Below, piece by piece: positions 1-8,670 of a stretch of 64,000 bases of DNA. The notes below the pieces were generated by a model, which saw only the letters and a list, made by a program, of their open reading frames with translations, was not told the origin of the DNA and did not search any database. This DNA comes from Alkanindiges hydrocarboniclasticus (GTDB taxonomy: Bacteria; Pseudomonadota; Gammaproteobacteria; Pseudomonadales; Moraxellaceae), in NCBI RefSeq assembly GCF_001982605.1, contig NZ_MLCN01000027.1, forward strand, positions 1 to 64,000. Direction: 5' to 3'. Each line of letters begins with the position of its first letter. Positions within the stretch are counted from its first letter, which is position 1. Position numbers and translations under genes: made by a program.

Positions 1-114
1 GTACCTAACCCTATTGTAATTGTACAATATGAAATTACTCCACCTTATACTTACAACCATTACCTCACATTAGATGAAATTGATGAGCAATATTCGAAAA
101 TCTTAGATTTATAA
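1..114 (+). CDS. C-terminal end of an unknown protein (cut by window edge)
   Basis: Frame 1 is open from the first base to a TAA at 112-114 and encodes 37 residues ending in an acidic stretch (LDEIDEQYSKILDL). The start lies outside the window. The segment matches no family I recognise, and its length is too small to assign a function. The following 120 bases are AT-rich and non-coding. It could be a spurious open frame, but its clean in-frame stop and position before a promoter-like AT-rich spacer make a real gene tail plausible. Confidence 0.4.
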   Translation, partial: VPNPIVIVQYEITPPYTYNHYLTLDEIDEQYSKILDL

Positions 115-236
115 TTTTTAATATTTATAAAATTATTTTTTCATCTGATTTGACCAAGCATCGACAAAACACGTACCGCTATTTACAGGAATTTTGGTTA
201 AAACATAGACTTGTCTTTAGTCAGTAAGAAACACAA

Positions 237-1160
237 ATGATTCCTGATGCGCAATGTTATGACGTAATTGTGGTGGGGGGCAGCTTTGCCGGAATGACGG
301 CTGCCCTGCAACTGGCACGTGCACGCCGTAAGGTGCTGATTATTGATGCAGGTCTTAACCGTAATCGCATGGTGCGCCGTTCCTATGGTTTTTTGGGGCA
401 GGATGGCAGCTCACCCGATGACTTTATCAATAATGCCAGACAGCAGCTATTAAAATACCCTAACCTTGTCTGGCTGGATAATGTGATTGCCCTAAAAGCT
501 GAAAAGCAGGATGACGGCTTTATTATTGCCACCAATGAAGACAAATCCTATCAGGCCCAACGGCTAGTCTTGGCTATCGGTATTATTGATAAGCTGCCGG
601 ATATTGCAGGTATTGATGAGCTGTGGGGCAAGTATTTATTTCATTGCCCTTACTGTGACGGCTATGAGCTTAATGAAGAAGACATCGCCGTGATTGGCAC
701 CGGCCATGAGTCCATTGGCAAAGCCTTAATGCTGCCCGACTGGGGCAAGGTCACCCTGTTTTCCAACAAGGTCGTTCATCCTGACCCAAGTGAACTCAAA
801 CATTTGCAGGCGCGTGGTGTCAGCATTAATGATGAACTGATTGAGCAAATTTATGTAGAACACAACCGGCTGGCAATTCGCACCACAGATCAGCAAATCC
901 ATCGGTTTAAGGGCGGATTTTTATTACCCAAAACCCAGTTGGCCAGTCCGTTGGCCCAGCAACTCGGTTGTGAAATTGGTGAAAGTGCCATTGGGCCATT
1001 TATCATTACCGATGAATCCAAGCAAACCACGGTAAAAGGCGTATTTGCCTGCGGTGATGCAGCACGGACTACCGCCAGTATTTCATGGGCGGTGGGAGAT
1101 GGTGCCAGTGCAGGCATTGGCGCGCATCAGTCGCTGATCTTCAAGGATATATTTGACTAA
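237..1160 (+). CDS. thioredoxin-reductase-like FAD/NAD(P)H oxidoreductase
   Basis: A 307-residue soluble flavoprotein of the pyridine nucleotide-disulfide oxidoreductase class. An N-terminal FAD-binding Rossmann motif (VVGGSFAG, residues 12-19) is followed by a redox-active CPYC pair (Cys137, Cys140) in the position used by thioredoxin reductases, an NAD(P)-binding glycine motif (IGTGHES, about 153-159) and a C-terminal FAD motif (GVFACGDAA, near 270). The family reduces a protein or small-molecule disulfide with NADPH. The CPYCDGYE form is typical of the TrxB-like enzymes annotated only as NAD(P)/FAD-dependent oxidoreductase, related to fungal gliotoxin-type reductases, not of housekeeping TrxB. 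The substrate is therefore unknown. It stands alone and converges on an MFS gene only 11 bases away. Confidence 0.85.
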   Translation: MIPDAQCYDVIVVGGSFAGMTAALQLARARRKVLIIDAGLNRNRMVRRSYGFLGQDGSSPDDFINNARQQLLKYPNLVWLDNVIALKAEKQDDGFIIATNEDKSYQAQRLVLAIGIIDKLPDIAGIDELWGKYLFHCPYCDGYELNEEDIAVIGTGHESIGKALMLPDWGKVTLFSNKVVHPDPSELKHLQARGVSINDELIEQIYVEHNRLAIRTTDQQIHRFKGGFLLPKTQLASPLAQQLGCEIGESAIGPFIITDESKQTTVKGVFACGDAARTTASISWAVGDGASAGIGAHQSLIFKDIFD

Positions 1161-1171
1161 CCCAGCCCGGC

Positions 1172-2377
1172 CTAACTGGCTTGCAAACGCAGAAGCCAGC
1201 GTTTTTCACTCAGCATAATCAAAAACGAAGCACCACACAAAATGGCAAAACCCCAGGTCATGGGCACCAGTGTATTGTCATATAACTGGCCAATAACGCT
1301 GGCAAGAATTAAAGACAGCATGGACGCTGATGCACCAATAATGGCAGAGGCCATGCCCGCCACATGACCCATGGGTTCCATGGCAATGGCATTTAAATTG
1401 CCAAACAGGCAGCCAAATACGGAAAATAAAAGACTGGCATACAGCAAAAACATCCAGAAGGTAATTTTAATGCCACTGTACTGCACCAGTAAGAAGCCAA
1501 AGGACAGCACAGCAATACACAGCATGCCGTACATGCAAATGGGCCGCATGCCAATTTTGGCTACCAGCCTTGAATTTACAAAGGAAGCCACACCCATTAA
1601 GGCAGCCAGCAGCGCAAAACACAGACTAAAGGTTTGCCCAGACTGACCAAACTGCTGCATAAAAATTTGCTGCGAAGTACCCAGATAACCAATAAAACCG
1701 CCAAAACACAGGCCGGTACACAGCAAATAGCTCATGGTGGTGCGGTTGCTGACCACTTCGCGAAAGCCACTTTGAAAAGCCTTAATCTGCATGGGCAGGC
1801 GTTGCTCTGGCAGCAGGGTTTCTTCCAGACGCAAGGCAATCCAGATTCCCACCACCAGCGCATAGGCAATATAAAGCAGGAAAATTTCACGCCAGCCTGA
1901 AAAATGAATAATCACTTGCCCAATAGCAGGGGCAATGGCAGGTGCCACCATAAATACCATCATAATCAGTGACATTACTTTTGCCATCTGGTTGCCGCTG
2001 TATTTGTCGCGCACCACAGAAATAGTAGCCACATATGGCCCGGCTACACCTACACCCTGAATAAAACGGCCCAGTAGGAATAGCTCAAAACTAAGGGTCA
2101 GATAACACAGCAGGCTACCCACAAAATAAATGGCAATGCCAGAAAACAAAATGCGCTTGCGGCCAATGGCATCCGACAGTGGCCCGGCAATCAACTGGCC
2201 CAGTGTCATGCCTGCAAAAATACAGGTAATGACCCATTGCACAAGGTTAGGGTTATCTACAGCAAACACCCGGCCAATCTGACCCAGCGCTGGCAAAATC
2301 GCATCAATGGAAAACGACACTACCGACATCAGTAATGCCATAAGCAAGGCAAACTCTCTGGAATGAATCTTGGACAT
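1172..2377 (-). CDS. Bcr/CflA-family MFS multidrug exporter
   Basis: A drug:H+ antiporter of the 12-helix DHA1 type in the inner membrane, about 401 residues from the chosen start. The sequence shows the Bcr/CflA opening (SFSIDAILPALGQI), the MFS loop motif GPLSDAIGRKR after helix 2, GRFIQGVG in helix 4 and a proline/glycine-rich APAIAPAIGQ motif in helix 5. Twelve hydrophobic segments can be counted. The ATG at 2377 is preferred because GAGAA precedes it at normal spacing; a GTG at 2404 would add nine residues without a good ribosome site. Family members export compounds such as bicyclomycin or chloramphenicol, but the substrate cannot be read from the sequence. Confidence 0.88.
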   Translation of the reverse strand: MSKIHSREFALLMALLMSVVSFSIDAILPALGQIGRVFAVDNPNLVQWVITCIFAGMTLGQLIAGPLSDAIGRKRILFSGIAIYFVGSLLCYLTLSFELFLLGRFIQGVGVAGPYVATISVVRDKYSGNQMAKVMSLIMMVFMVAPAIAPAIGQVIIHFSGWREIFLLYIAYALVVGIWIALRLEETLLPEQRLPMQIKAFQSGFREVVSNRTTMSYLLCTGLCFGGFIGYLGTSQQIFMQQFGQSGQTFSLCFALLAALMGVASFVNSRLVAKIGMRPICMYGMLCIAVLSFGFLLVQYSGIKITFWMFLLYASLLFSVFGCLFGNLNAIAMEPMGHVAGMASAIIGASASMLSLILASVIGQLYDNTLVPMTWGFAILCGASFLIMLSEKRWLLRLQAS

Positions 2378-2550
2378 ATTTATTCTCGTGGATATCAAAG
2401 ACACTGGACTACTCCAGCCTGCTTTATGTTTGGTGCTTTATCTTCGCGACATTGTATTATTGTGTGGTGACTGTTTGAGGGTTACACCTGCCCTATTCCA
2501 CGATCTGATTTTTTACAGCGACTGAAACTTTTTATAACAGCCCTAAACAC

Positions 2551-3129
2551 TTAAACCAGCCCAGCCAGATACTTGCCAAACCACTTGGCGGTTTCAATAT
2601 CGCCTTTTGGGGGTGTTTGTTCTACTGGGGCATTGTCGGACTGGGTCATCAGGCCCAAAAAGCCGGACAGCCGGTTTAAATCATTTTCGGTATGCCCGGT
2701 TGGCATCAGGGGAATACCGCTCCACAGCATGCCATGCTGCATGGCAAACAGGCAAATTTGCTGCAATACCGCCAGCTTGTCACCGCTTAAGCCGCCGGAA
2801 TTGGCAAACCCTGCGGCCAGCTTGCCAACCCATAAGCGATTTTTCCAGCGCTTGGAAGTGGCATCCATAAACAGCTTAAAGCCACTGGTTACACTGCCCA
2901 TATAGGTGGGGGAACCAAATACAATGACATCCGCATGATCCAGCGCATGCCAGTCCACGTGCTCTACCGACATGACATGTACCTGTGTATTGGCAACCTG
3001 TCGCGCACCTTCGGCAATGGCACGCGCCACCCGCTCGGTGTGTCCATACGGACTATGGTAAACAATACAGACCTGTTTACAGGCAGCAGACAAGTGATGT
3101 GTAGTATCGGAAACAATTGCGTCGGTCAA
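2551..3129 (-). CDS. flavodoxin / NAD(P)H:quinone oxidoreductase-like protein
   Basis: A 192-residue cytosolic FMN-binding protein. The phosphate-binding loop of flavodoxins is visible (VYHSPYGHTERVA, near residues 23-35), followed by VIVFGSPTYMGS and a glycine-rich FANSGGLSGDK segment, both FMN-contacting regions in the WrbA/flavodoxin-like fold. Members reduce quinones or transfer electrons via FMN. No in-frame ATG precedes the conserved fold; translation most likely starts at a TTG at 3129, which has AGGA seven bases upstream. It could be a flavin reductase, not a true quinone reductase. It lies upstream of the MFS gene on the same strand with about 170 bases between them. Confidence 0.8.
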   Translation of the reverse strand: MTDAIVSDTTHHLSAACKQVCIVYHSPYGHTERVARAIAEGARQVANTQVHVMSVEHVDWHALDHADVIVFGSPTYMGSVTSGFKLFMDATSKRWKNRLWVGKLAAGFANSGGLSGDKLAVLQQICLFAMQHGMLWSGIPLMPTGHTENDLNRLSGFLGLMTQSDNAPVEQTPPKGDIETAKWFGKYLAGLV

Positions 3130-3371
3130 TTCAGCATCCTAAAAGCGGCCTGCAAAGAAATGCAGTTCAGGCGCAATAGCATAGCAGTTTGAGGGTTTTA
3201 GCACAAAAGCCGATGCAAAAAACCAATATTAAAGCCCTATAAAAGCATCTGTTTAAAAACATTTTGTGCTATCGGAATAGGCCTAAGCTTAACGTTAAAG
3301 ATCAAGCACTTTTATTGTTGGGCCATAATTACGCTAACCTAAAAAGCTGGCTTTAAAATAAAGTAAACGCT

Positions 3372-4136
3372 TTACAGCATAACAAACGTTGCCATGCGGC
3401 CAGTTTTTGCCGTATGCCGATAAGAATAAAACCTGTCGGCCTGCTGATAGCTGCACGCCGCACCACCACTGATGTGCTGAACCCCTAACTGTTGCAGGCG
3501 CTGGCTGGCCAGTTGATAAATATCAGCCAGATACTTGCCTGTCCCATGGCTGGTAAAAGCACTAGCAGCTTCAGGATGGTGCTGGGTAAACGCTTCAAAA
3601 ACCTCTGCGCCCACCTCAAAGCTGCATGGCCCAATGGCAGCACCAAACCAGGCAAACACAGCCGGTGACTGCATGGCATTAATCGTATTTTCAATAATGC
3701 CATGCAGCAAACCACGCCAGCCCGCATGGATACAGCCCACCTCGGTACCGTCTGCATTGCTCAGGACAATCGGCAGGCAGTCAGCCGTCATGATCATGCA
3801 GGCCACCCCAGTTTGCCGGGTAATGATGGCATCTGCATTAACTGCTGAAAACGGCATGGCTTGTTCAGTCACTTCATATACGTGGGTGCTATGGGTTTGT
3901 TCCAGCCAGACCAGTCGTTTGGCGCCATAAGGTTGTAATGCCTTTAACAGCTCAATGCGTTGCTGCTGAACTGTTTGGGCATCATCCCCTACATGTAGCG
4001 CCAGATTAAAGCCATCATAAGGCGCAGCACTATGCAATAAGGGATTAAGAGCTTGTCTGCTGGTTTGTCCGGCCAGCACACCAGCCGGCAAACCGGTTGC
4101 TGCAATCAGTCCTGCCGATAAAGGCAACCTAGTCAT
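3372..4136 (-). CDS. pgeF: polyphenol oxidase / peptidoglycan editing factor PgeF (YfiH family)
   Basis: A 254-residue laccase-domain protein (DUF152). The family motifs are complete: QTHSTHVYEV, NADAIIT, the metal-site core MTADCLPIVL and CIHAGWRGL, IGPCSFEVG, and the C-terminal CSYQQADRFYSYRH. YfiH/PgeF proteins correct L-Ser misincorporated in muropeptide precursors and have polyphenol oxidase or purine-nucleoside activity in vitro. The open frame extends 38 codons further upstream into rluD, but the ATG at 4136 begins at the conserved N-terminus and overlaps the rluD stop by eight bases, which indicates translational coupling. The rluD-pgeF order is conserved in many proteobacteria. Confidence 0.93.
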   Translation of the reverse strand: MTRLPLSAGLIAATGLPAGVLAGQTSRQALNPLLHSAAPYDGFNLALHVGDDAQTVQQQRIELLKALQPYGAKRLVWLEQTHSTHVYEVTEQAMPFSAVNADAIITRQTGVACMIMTADCLPIVLSNADGTEVGCIHAGWRGLLHGIIENTINAMQSPAVFAWFGAAIGPCSFEVGAEVFEAFTQHHPEAASAFTSHGTGKYLADIYQLASQRLQQLGVQHISGGAACSYQQADRFYSYRHTAKTGRMATFVML

Positions 4137-5217
4137 CAGCACCCTCATCACGCAGGGCTTTAACCAGTTGGCTAAAATCATCCGGCCATGGCGCTTCAAA
4201 CTGCATATTTTTGCCAGTGCGCGGGTGCACCAAGCCCAGCTTGCGCGCATGTAAGGCCTGCCGCTTGAAGTTTTGCAGGGTCTTCACCAGATTCGGGCTG
4301 GCCCCTTGTGGCAAGCGCCGACGGGTGCCATAAAGGGGATCACCCACCAGTGGAAAGCCAATATGAGACAAATGCACCCGAATCTGATGCGTGCGGCCAG
4401 TTTCCAGTTGCGCCTGTACCAGCGTATGCGAGCCAAAGCGCTCCAGCACACGATAATGGGTTACCGAAGCACGCCCGCCCGGCTGCACACTCATGCGGGT
4501 ACGTTCTACCGGATGGCGCTTGATTGGCTGGTCAACCGTGCCACCGGCAATCACATGGCCCACCACCATGGCATCATAAATACGATATACCGACTTATCG
4601 GCTAACTGCTTGCTTAAGTGGTGCTGGGCAGCCAGATTTTTGGCCACCACCAGTAAGCCACTGGTGTCCTTGTCAATACGGTGTACCAGACCAGCGCGTG
4701 GCAACTCTTTAAGCTTGGCCTCATGGTACAGCAGGCCATTGACCAGTGTCCCCGACCAGTTGCCCGCGCCCGGATGCACCACCAGTCCAACTGGCTTGTT
4801 GACCACCAGAATGTCATCGTCCTCATACACAATGTCCAGTGTCATTGGTTCAGGCTCGGTGGTGTTCTGGTCTTGCAGGGTCACATCCAGATTCAGCACC
4901 TCGCCGCCCAGACAGCGGATCTTGGGTTTTACCGTTTGACCATTGATGGTGAGCTGGCCATCCTGCAACCAGCCTTTAAGCCGTTCACGCGAAAACTCAG
5001 CAAAAAGACTGGCCGCTACCTGATCAAAGCGCAAGCCAATCATATCGTCCGGCACCACGGCCTGTTGCGAAATTTTGGTGGCTGTAGCTGCTTGATTTGG
5101 CGTCAGATCTACATCAAACAGGTCTTCTTGCAGATCAGCAAATAACGCATTGTCATCCTCAAGCGGCTCATTTATGCTTGAATCTGGTGTTTGCTGTAGA
5201 TTTTGTGTATGGGCCAT
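4129..5217 (-). CDS. rluD: 23S rRNA pseudouridine synthase RluD
   Basis: A 362-residue enzyme that isomerises uridines of helix 69 of 23S rRNA. About 50 acidic, low-complexity residues precede an S4 RNA-binding domain (RFDQVAASLFAEFSRERLKGWL...). The catalytic RluA-family domain follows, with HRIDKDTSGLLVVAK carrying the catalytic aspartate and ALETGRTHQIRVH-like text (QLETGRTHQIRVHLSH). The acidic N-terminal extension is longer than in E. coli RluD (326 residues). It is divergent from bamD and overlaps pgeF, the usual arrangement in this group. RluC is the main alternative, but the context strongly favours RluD. Confidence 0.93.
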   Translation of the reverse strand: MAHTQNLQQTPDSSINEPLEDDNALFADLQEDLFDVDLTPNQAATATKISQQAVVPDDMIGLRFDQVAASLFAEFSRERLKGWLQDGQLTINGQTVKPKIRCLGGEVLNLDVTLQDQNTTEPEPMTLDIVYEDDDILVVNKPVGLVVHPGAGNWSGTLVNGLLYHEAKLKELPRAGLVHRIDKDTSGLLVVAKNLAAQHHLSKQLADKSVYRIYDAMVVGHVIAGGTVDQPIKRHPVERTRMSVQPGGRASVTHYRVLERFGSHTLVQAQLETGRTHQIRVHLSHIGFPLVGDPLYGTRRRLPQGASPNLVKTLQNFKRQALHARKLGLVHPRTGKNMQFEAPWPDDFSQLVKALRDEGADD

Positions 5218-5290
5218 TTGGTATCTGTCATCAAAAATGGTTAAATAGCCCCATTGTAGCGTATTGCCCGTTAAGTCCAGAGGAGTATTT

Positions 5291-6358
5291 ATGTCGCTGC
5301 CCCGTTTTAGTGTGTTGATGTTGTCATTTTCAGTGGCAATTGCAGGAGGAATGGCGGGTTGTAGCAGCTTTCCAAAGAAGAAAAATGATCTTAAGGATGC
5401 AGGCCCACAGCGCAGTGAGCAAGCCTATTATGAGTCAGCACAAAAGAGCCTGAAACGCGGCCAGTACACCGAAGCCAACAAATCACTGGAAGCACTGGAT
5501 ACTTATTATCCAACCGGTGAATATACCGAACAGGCCCAGCTGGACCTGATGTATTCCCGTTTCAAGCAAGGCGATTATCCCGGCGTTGTAACGCTGGCCG
5601 ACCGCTTTATCCGCTTGTATCCCAGCAATGCCCAACTGGATTATGCCTATTATATTCGCGGTGTTGCCAACATGGAGCAGCATTATGACGGCCTGCTGCG
5701 CTACACCAACCTGAATCAGGCGCACCGTGATGTCAGCTATCTGCGTCTGGCTTATAGCAGCCTGCGTGAATTTGTACAGCGCTTTCCCAGCAGCCGCTAT
5801 GCGGTAGATGCTGCCCAGCGCATGCAATATGTCAATCAGGAACTGGCCGAAAGTGAAATGAATGTAGCCCGCTATAACCTGAAACGTCAGGCATGGCTGG
5901 CTGCGGTACAACGTGCGCGCTGGGTGCTGGAATATTATCCGCAAACCCCGCAAATTCCTGAAGCACTGGCCACCATGGTGCATGGTTACCAGAAACTGGG
6001 CGACCAGCAAACAGCCAACCAGTATCTTGAAATCATTCGCCTGAATTACCCTACGCTGATCAAAGGTAATGGTGTTGACCTGAATGCAGCACGTGGCAAG
6101 GCTTCGTGGGTGAATCGTGCGACCTTGGGTATTTTCGGCCGTCAAGCACAGTCGTTTGTACCACAGGATCGCGCCAATGCAGCCGTTGTGGTGCCTCCTG
6201 CGGCAACCCCGGCCACCAGCAATGAACTGACTTCCGAGCAGATCAAACCTGATGTGCCGCAACCGGATCTGGACAATGCCGTACAGCAACCGCCAGTGCC
6301 CAGCATTGGTCTGGGCCTGCCTGAGGAAACCTCACCACAGGACGAGCGCAACCCTTAA
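5291..6358 (+). CDS. bamD: outer membrane assembly lipoprotein BamD
   Basis: A 355-residue lipoprotein of the BAM complex, which inserts beta-barrel proteins into the outer membrane. The signal peptide ends in a lipobox with the acylated cysteine at residue 24 (GMAGC). Tetratricopeptide repeats run from about residue 45 to 245 (AQKSLKRGQYTEANKSLEAL and following), including the conserved YPTGEYTEQAQLDLMY and FPSSRYAVDA segments. The ATG at 5291 has AGAGGAG upstream; a TTG at 5264 is less likely. The protein is about 100 residues longer than E. coli BamD because of a proline- and glutamine-rich C-terminal tail. It is divergent from rluD, as in many proteobacteria. Confidence 0.95.
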   Translation: MSLPRFSVLMLSFSVAIAGGMAGCSSFPKKKNDLKDAGPQRSEQAYYESAQKSLKRGQYTEANKSLEALDTYYPTGEYTEQAQLDLMYSRFKQGDYPGVVTLADRFIRLYPSNAQLDYAYYIRGVANMEQHYDGLLRYTNLNQAHRDVSYLRLAYSSLREFVQRFPSSRYAVDAAQRMQYVNQELAESEMNVARYNLKRQAWLAAVQRARWVLEYYPQTPQIPEALATMVHGYQKLGDQQTANQYLEIIRLNYPTLIKGNGVDLNAARGKASWVNRATLGIFGRQAQSFVPQDRANAAVVVPPAATPATSNELTSEQIKPDVPQPDLDNAVQQPPVPSIGLGLPEETSPQDERNP

Positions 6359-6430
6359 GCTGTAACAGGCTTGCTGAACATTAAAACCAGTGCCTGAACT
6401 TGTATAGCCAAACTGCAAACTGAATGAAAA

Positions 6431-6461
6431 AATAGCCGGACTCCTGTTCCGGCTATTTTTT
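6431..6461 (+). terminator. intrinsic terminator after bamD
   Basis: A perfect 10-bp stem (AATAGCCGGA with TCCGGCTATT) around a 7-base loop ends in a run of six T residues. It lies 70 bases after the bamD stop and separates it from dnaG. Confidence 0.9.
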
Positions 6462-6541
6462 GCCTCAACAGCAGCAGCCTGACTATGCTATAGTGGCCCG
6501 ACTGTAATGGCTTGATCCGCGTGTTGCAGCATGAGGGTAAT

Positions 6542-8515
6542 ATGGCAATTCCACAACACACCATCGACCAGATACTGGATCGCATTGATCTGGTAGAGCT
6601 GATTGGCAGCCGGATCAAACTCAAAAAAGCCGGTAAAACCTACACTGCCTGTTGCCCGTTTCATCAGGAAAAATCCCCGTCATTTAATGTAGACCGTAAT
6701 AAAGGCTTTTATCATTGCTTTGGCTGCCATGCGCACGGCAATGCCATTGGTTTTTTGATGGAATACGAAAACCGCAACTTTATTGATGTGATCAAGGATC
6801 TGGCGCAACAAGCCGGCATTGAGCTGCCAAAAAACTCGCAGGATGACACTAACAAATTTAGCTATAAACGCAGTGACGCGCCCAAGCCCACTGTTAAAAA
6901 ATCAACAGCTAAAGCCAACCAGCCAGCGAACAATACCAGTTCGCCAACCCGCATCAAACTCAATACTCAGCCTGCCCAAGGCAGTGACCCTTTTGACATT
7001 CCTACAGATAATGACTCAACCGACGGCTTTACAGCCTCTGATCACCTCATGCTGGATGACATCTGGCATGACAACGGCAGTCAGGGTGAACCAGAAAATG
7101 AAATGGCAGGTGCAGCCTCCCAAGAAGGCAACCTGTACGACCTGCTGGAACAGGTGGCCCAGTTTTACCAGCAGCAACTGGCGAAAAATAGCGCAGCGCA
7201 AGCCTATTTAAACAGTCGCGGACTGGACGATAAAGCCTGCGAATTCTGGCGACTGGGTTATGCGCCAAGCGACTGGCAACACCTGGAACAGCACTTTTCA
7301 CGCGATGTTGAAGGCTTAAAAACCGTAGGCCTGATCCGTGATAGTGAAAAGGGCCGTGCCTATGATCTGCTGCGTGACCGGGTGATTTTCCCCATTCGGG
7401 ATGCCAAGGGTCGTGTGGTGGGTTTTGGTGGTCGCGCCATGAGTGATGACATCAAGCCAAAATATATCAACTCGCCCGAATCAATAATTTTCCATAAAGG
7501 TGAAATCCTGTATGGCCTGTATGAAGGCCGCAAGGCGCGCGCGGGTCAATGGCTGATGGTTGAAGGCTATATGGATGTAATTGCACTGCAACAGGCAGGC
7601 ATGGCTGGCGCAGTGGCCTCCTTGGGCACAGCTACGAATGTAGAACACCTCAATACCCTGTTTAAGCAAAGCAACAAGATTACACTGGCCTTTGATGGTG
7701 ATACGGCTGGGCAACGTGCAGCATGGCGTACCCTTGAGCTGGCATTGCCTGCGCTCACTGATGGGCGTGAATTGCGTTTTCTGGTACTGCCTGAACAACA
7801 TGACCCTGACTCGCTCATCCGGCTGGAAGGCTTAGGCGGTATCCGGCGCCGGATTGAACAGGCACCCCCGCTGTCAGATTTTTTGTTTGAAAGTCTGGCC
7901 CAGCAAATTGACATTAAAACGCCCGAAGGCAAAAGCCGGCTGATGCAGGAAGCACGTGTCTTAACCGGACTACTGCCGGCTAAAGGTAGTTTTAAACGAC
8001 TGCTGGAACAATCACTGCGTGACCGGCTGGGACTGGGCTGGAATAAAAAACCAGCCGCACAGCAGCAATTATTGTCCTTTGAACAAAGCTCCAGCCTTGA
8101 AGAAAAAGCCCTGTTGTTGCTGTTGCAATACCCGGCTTTGTTTAACCAGATGACCCACCTGATTGATCTGGCCGATGCCAACCATGCCTTTGGCCGCGCA
8201 CTCTACTTGATGCAACAGGCAGAAGAAGAGCTGCCGGATGACCCGGAACAATGCCTGTATTTCCTGCTGGGTGCATGGCCCAATGAACAGGAACGCAACA
8301 AGCTGTGTCATCTGCTGGACGCGGTGGACATGGGGGTGTATGTGCAGCAGCCTGAACGGCTGGATGGCTTATGTCAGGAAATAGTTTTGCAATTAAAAAA
8401 AATGTATTTAAGTAGAAAAATGAATATTGCGACCTCAGTTCAAGCGCAGCAGGATTTGAAAAACCAGCTATTAGAAGTTAGTAAGCAACTATCTTTCCGC
8501 GAAGATATTGTTTAA
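6542..8515 (+). CDS. dnaG: DNA primase
   Basis: The replicative primase, which makes RNA primers at the fork. The N-terminal zinc-binding domain has CCPFH (Cys38, His41) and CFGC (Cys59, Cys62). The catalytic domain with its TOPRIM core (MVEGYMDVIALQQAG, LAFDGDTAG) follows, and a C-terminal helicase-binding region completes the 657 residues. A low-complexity, Ser/Thr/Asn/Asp-rich linker of about 100 residues (around 100-195) separates zinc and polymerase domains, making it longer than E. coli DnaG (581). The ATG at 6542 is chosen because GAGGG lies upstream and the family start AIPQHTIDQIL fits. rpsU and rpoD, often its neighbours, are not adjacent here. Confidence 0.96.
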   Translation: MAIPQHTIDQILDRIDLVELIGSRIKLKKAGKTYTACCPFHQEKSPSFNVDRNKGFYHCFGCHAHGNAIGFLMEYENRNFIDVIKDLAQQAGIELPKNSQDDTNKFSYKRSDAPKPTVKKSTAKANQPANNTSSPTRIKLNTQPAQGSDPFDIPTDNDSTDGFTASDHLMLDDIWHDNGSQGEPENEMAGAASQEGNLYDLLEQVAQFYQQQLAKNSAAQAYLNSRGLDDKACEFWRLGYAPSDWQHLEQHFSRDVEGLKTVGLIRDSEKGRAYDLLRDRVIFPIRDAKGRVVGFGGRAMSDDIKPKYINSPESIIFHKGEILYGLYEGRKARAGQWLMVEGYMDVIALQQAGMAGAVASLGTATNVEHLNTLFKQSNKITLAFDGDTAGQRAAWRTLELALPALTDGRELRFLVLPEQHDPDSLIRLEGLGGIRRRIEQAPPLSDFLFESLAQQIDIKTPEGKSRLMQEARVLTGLLPAKGSFKRLLEQSLRDRLGLGWNKKPAAQQQLLSFEQSSSLEEKALLLLLQYPALFNQMTHLIDLADANHAFGRALYLMQQAEEELPDDPEQCLYFLLGAWPNEQERNKLCHLLDAVDMGVYVQQPERLDGLCQEIVLQLKKMYLSRKMNIATSVQAQQDLKNQLLEVSKQLSFREDIV

Positions 8516-8597
8516 CTATTTCTACAGTTAAAGCTGAACAGTTTTATTTTAAAATTTTATTAAAGCCAAAAGCTTACTTTCCTTTAATGTCTTTATC

Positions 8598-8640
8598 CTG
8601 ACATTATTTTGTCACCCGCCTGTCATCAGTTCGCTATAGC
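8598..8640 (+). promoter_or_regulatory. putative Pho box (PhoB operator) and -10 element
   Basis: Three 7-mers similar to the PhoB half-site lie in the 11-bp phase typical of Pho boxes: CTGACAT (8598-8604), TTGTCAC (8609-8615) and CTGTCAT (8620-8626). A weaker fourth position follows (8631-8637). A -10-like TATAGC at 8635-8640 sits at a distance suited to activation in place of a -35. The site ends about 30 bases before the phytase-like lipoprotein gene. Confidence 0.65.
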
Positions 8641-8670
8641 TTAAGCCGGTCTTTACACTGGAACTGGTTC

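Noticed and set aside
4137-4250. N-terminal extension of the pgeF frame by 38 residues
   Set aside because: The extension lies inside rluD and has no family similarity; the ATG at 4136 overlaps the rluD stop and matches the conserved start.
5483-6289. 268-residue open frame on the minus strand opposite bamD
   Set aside because: It is antisense to a well-supported gene, has no recognisable motif and is rich in Ile/Gln/Cys as expected of a mirror frame.
7567-8181. 204-residue open frame on the minus strand opposite dnaG
   Set aside because: Antisense to the primase TOPRIM and C-terminal coding sequence; Ser/Arg/Cys-rich composition marks it as a shadow.
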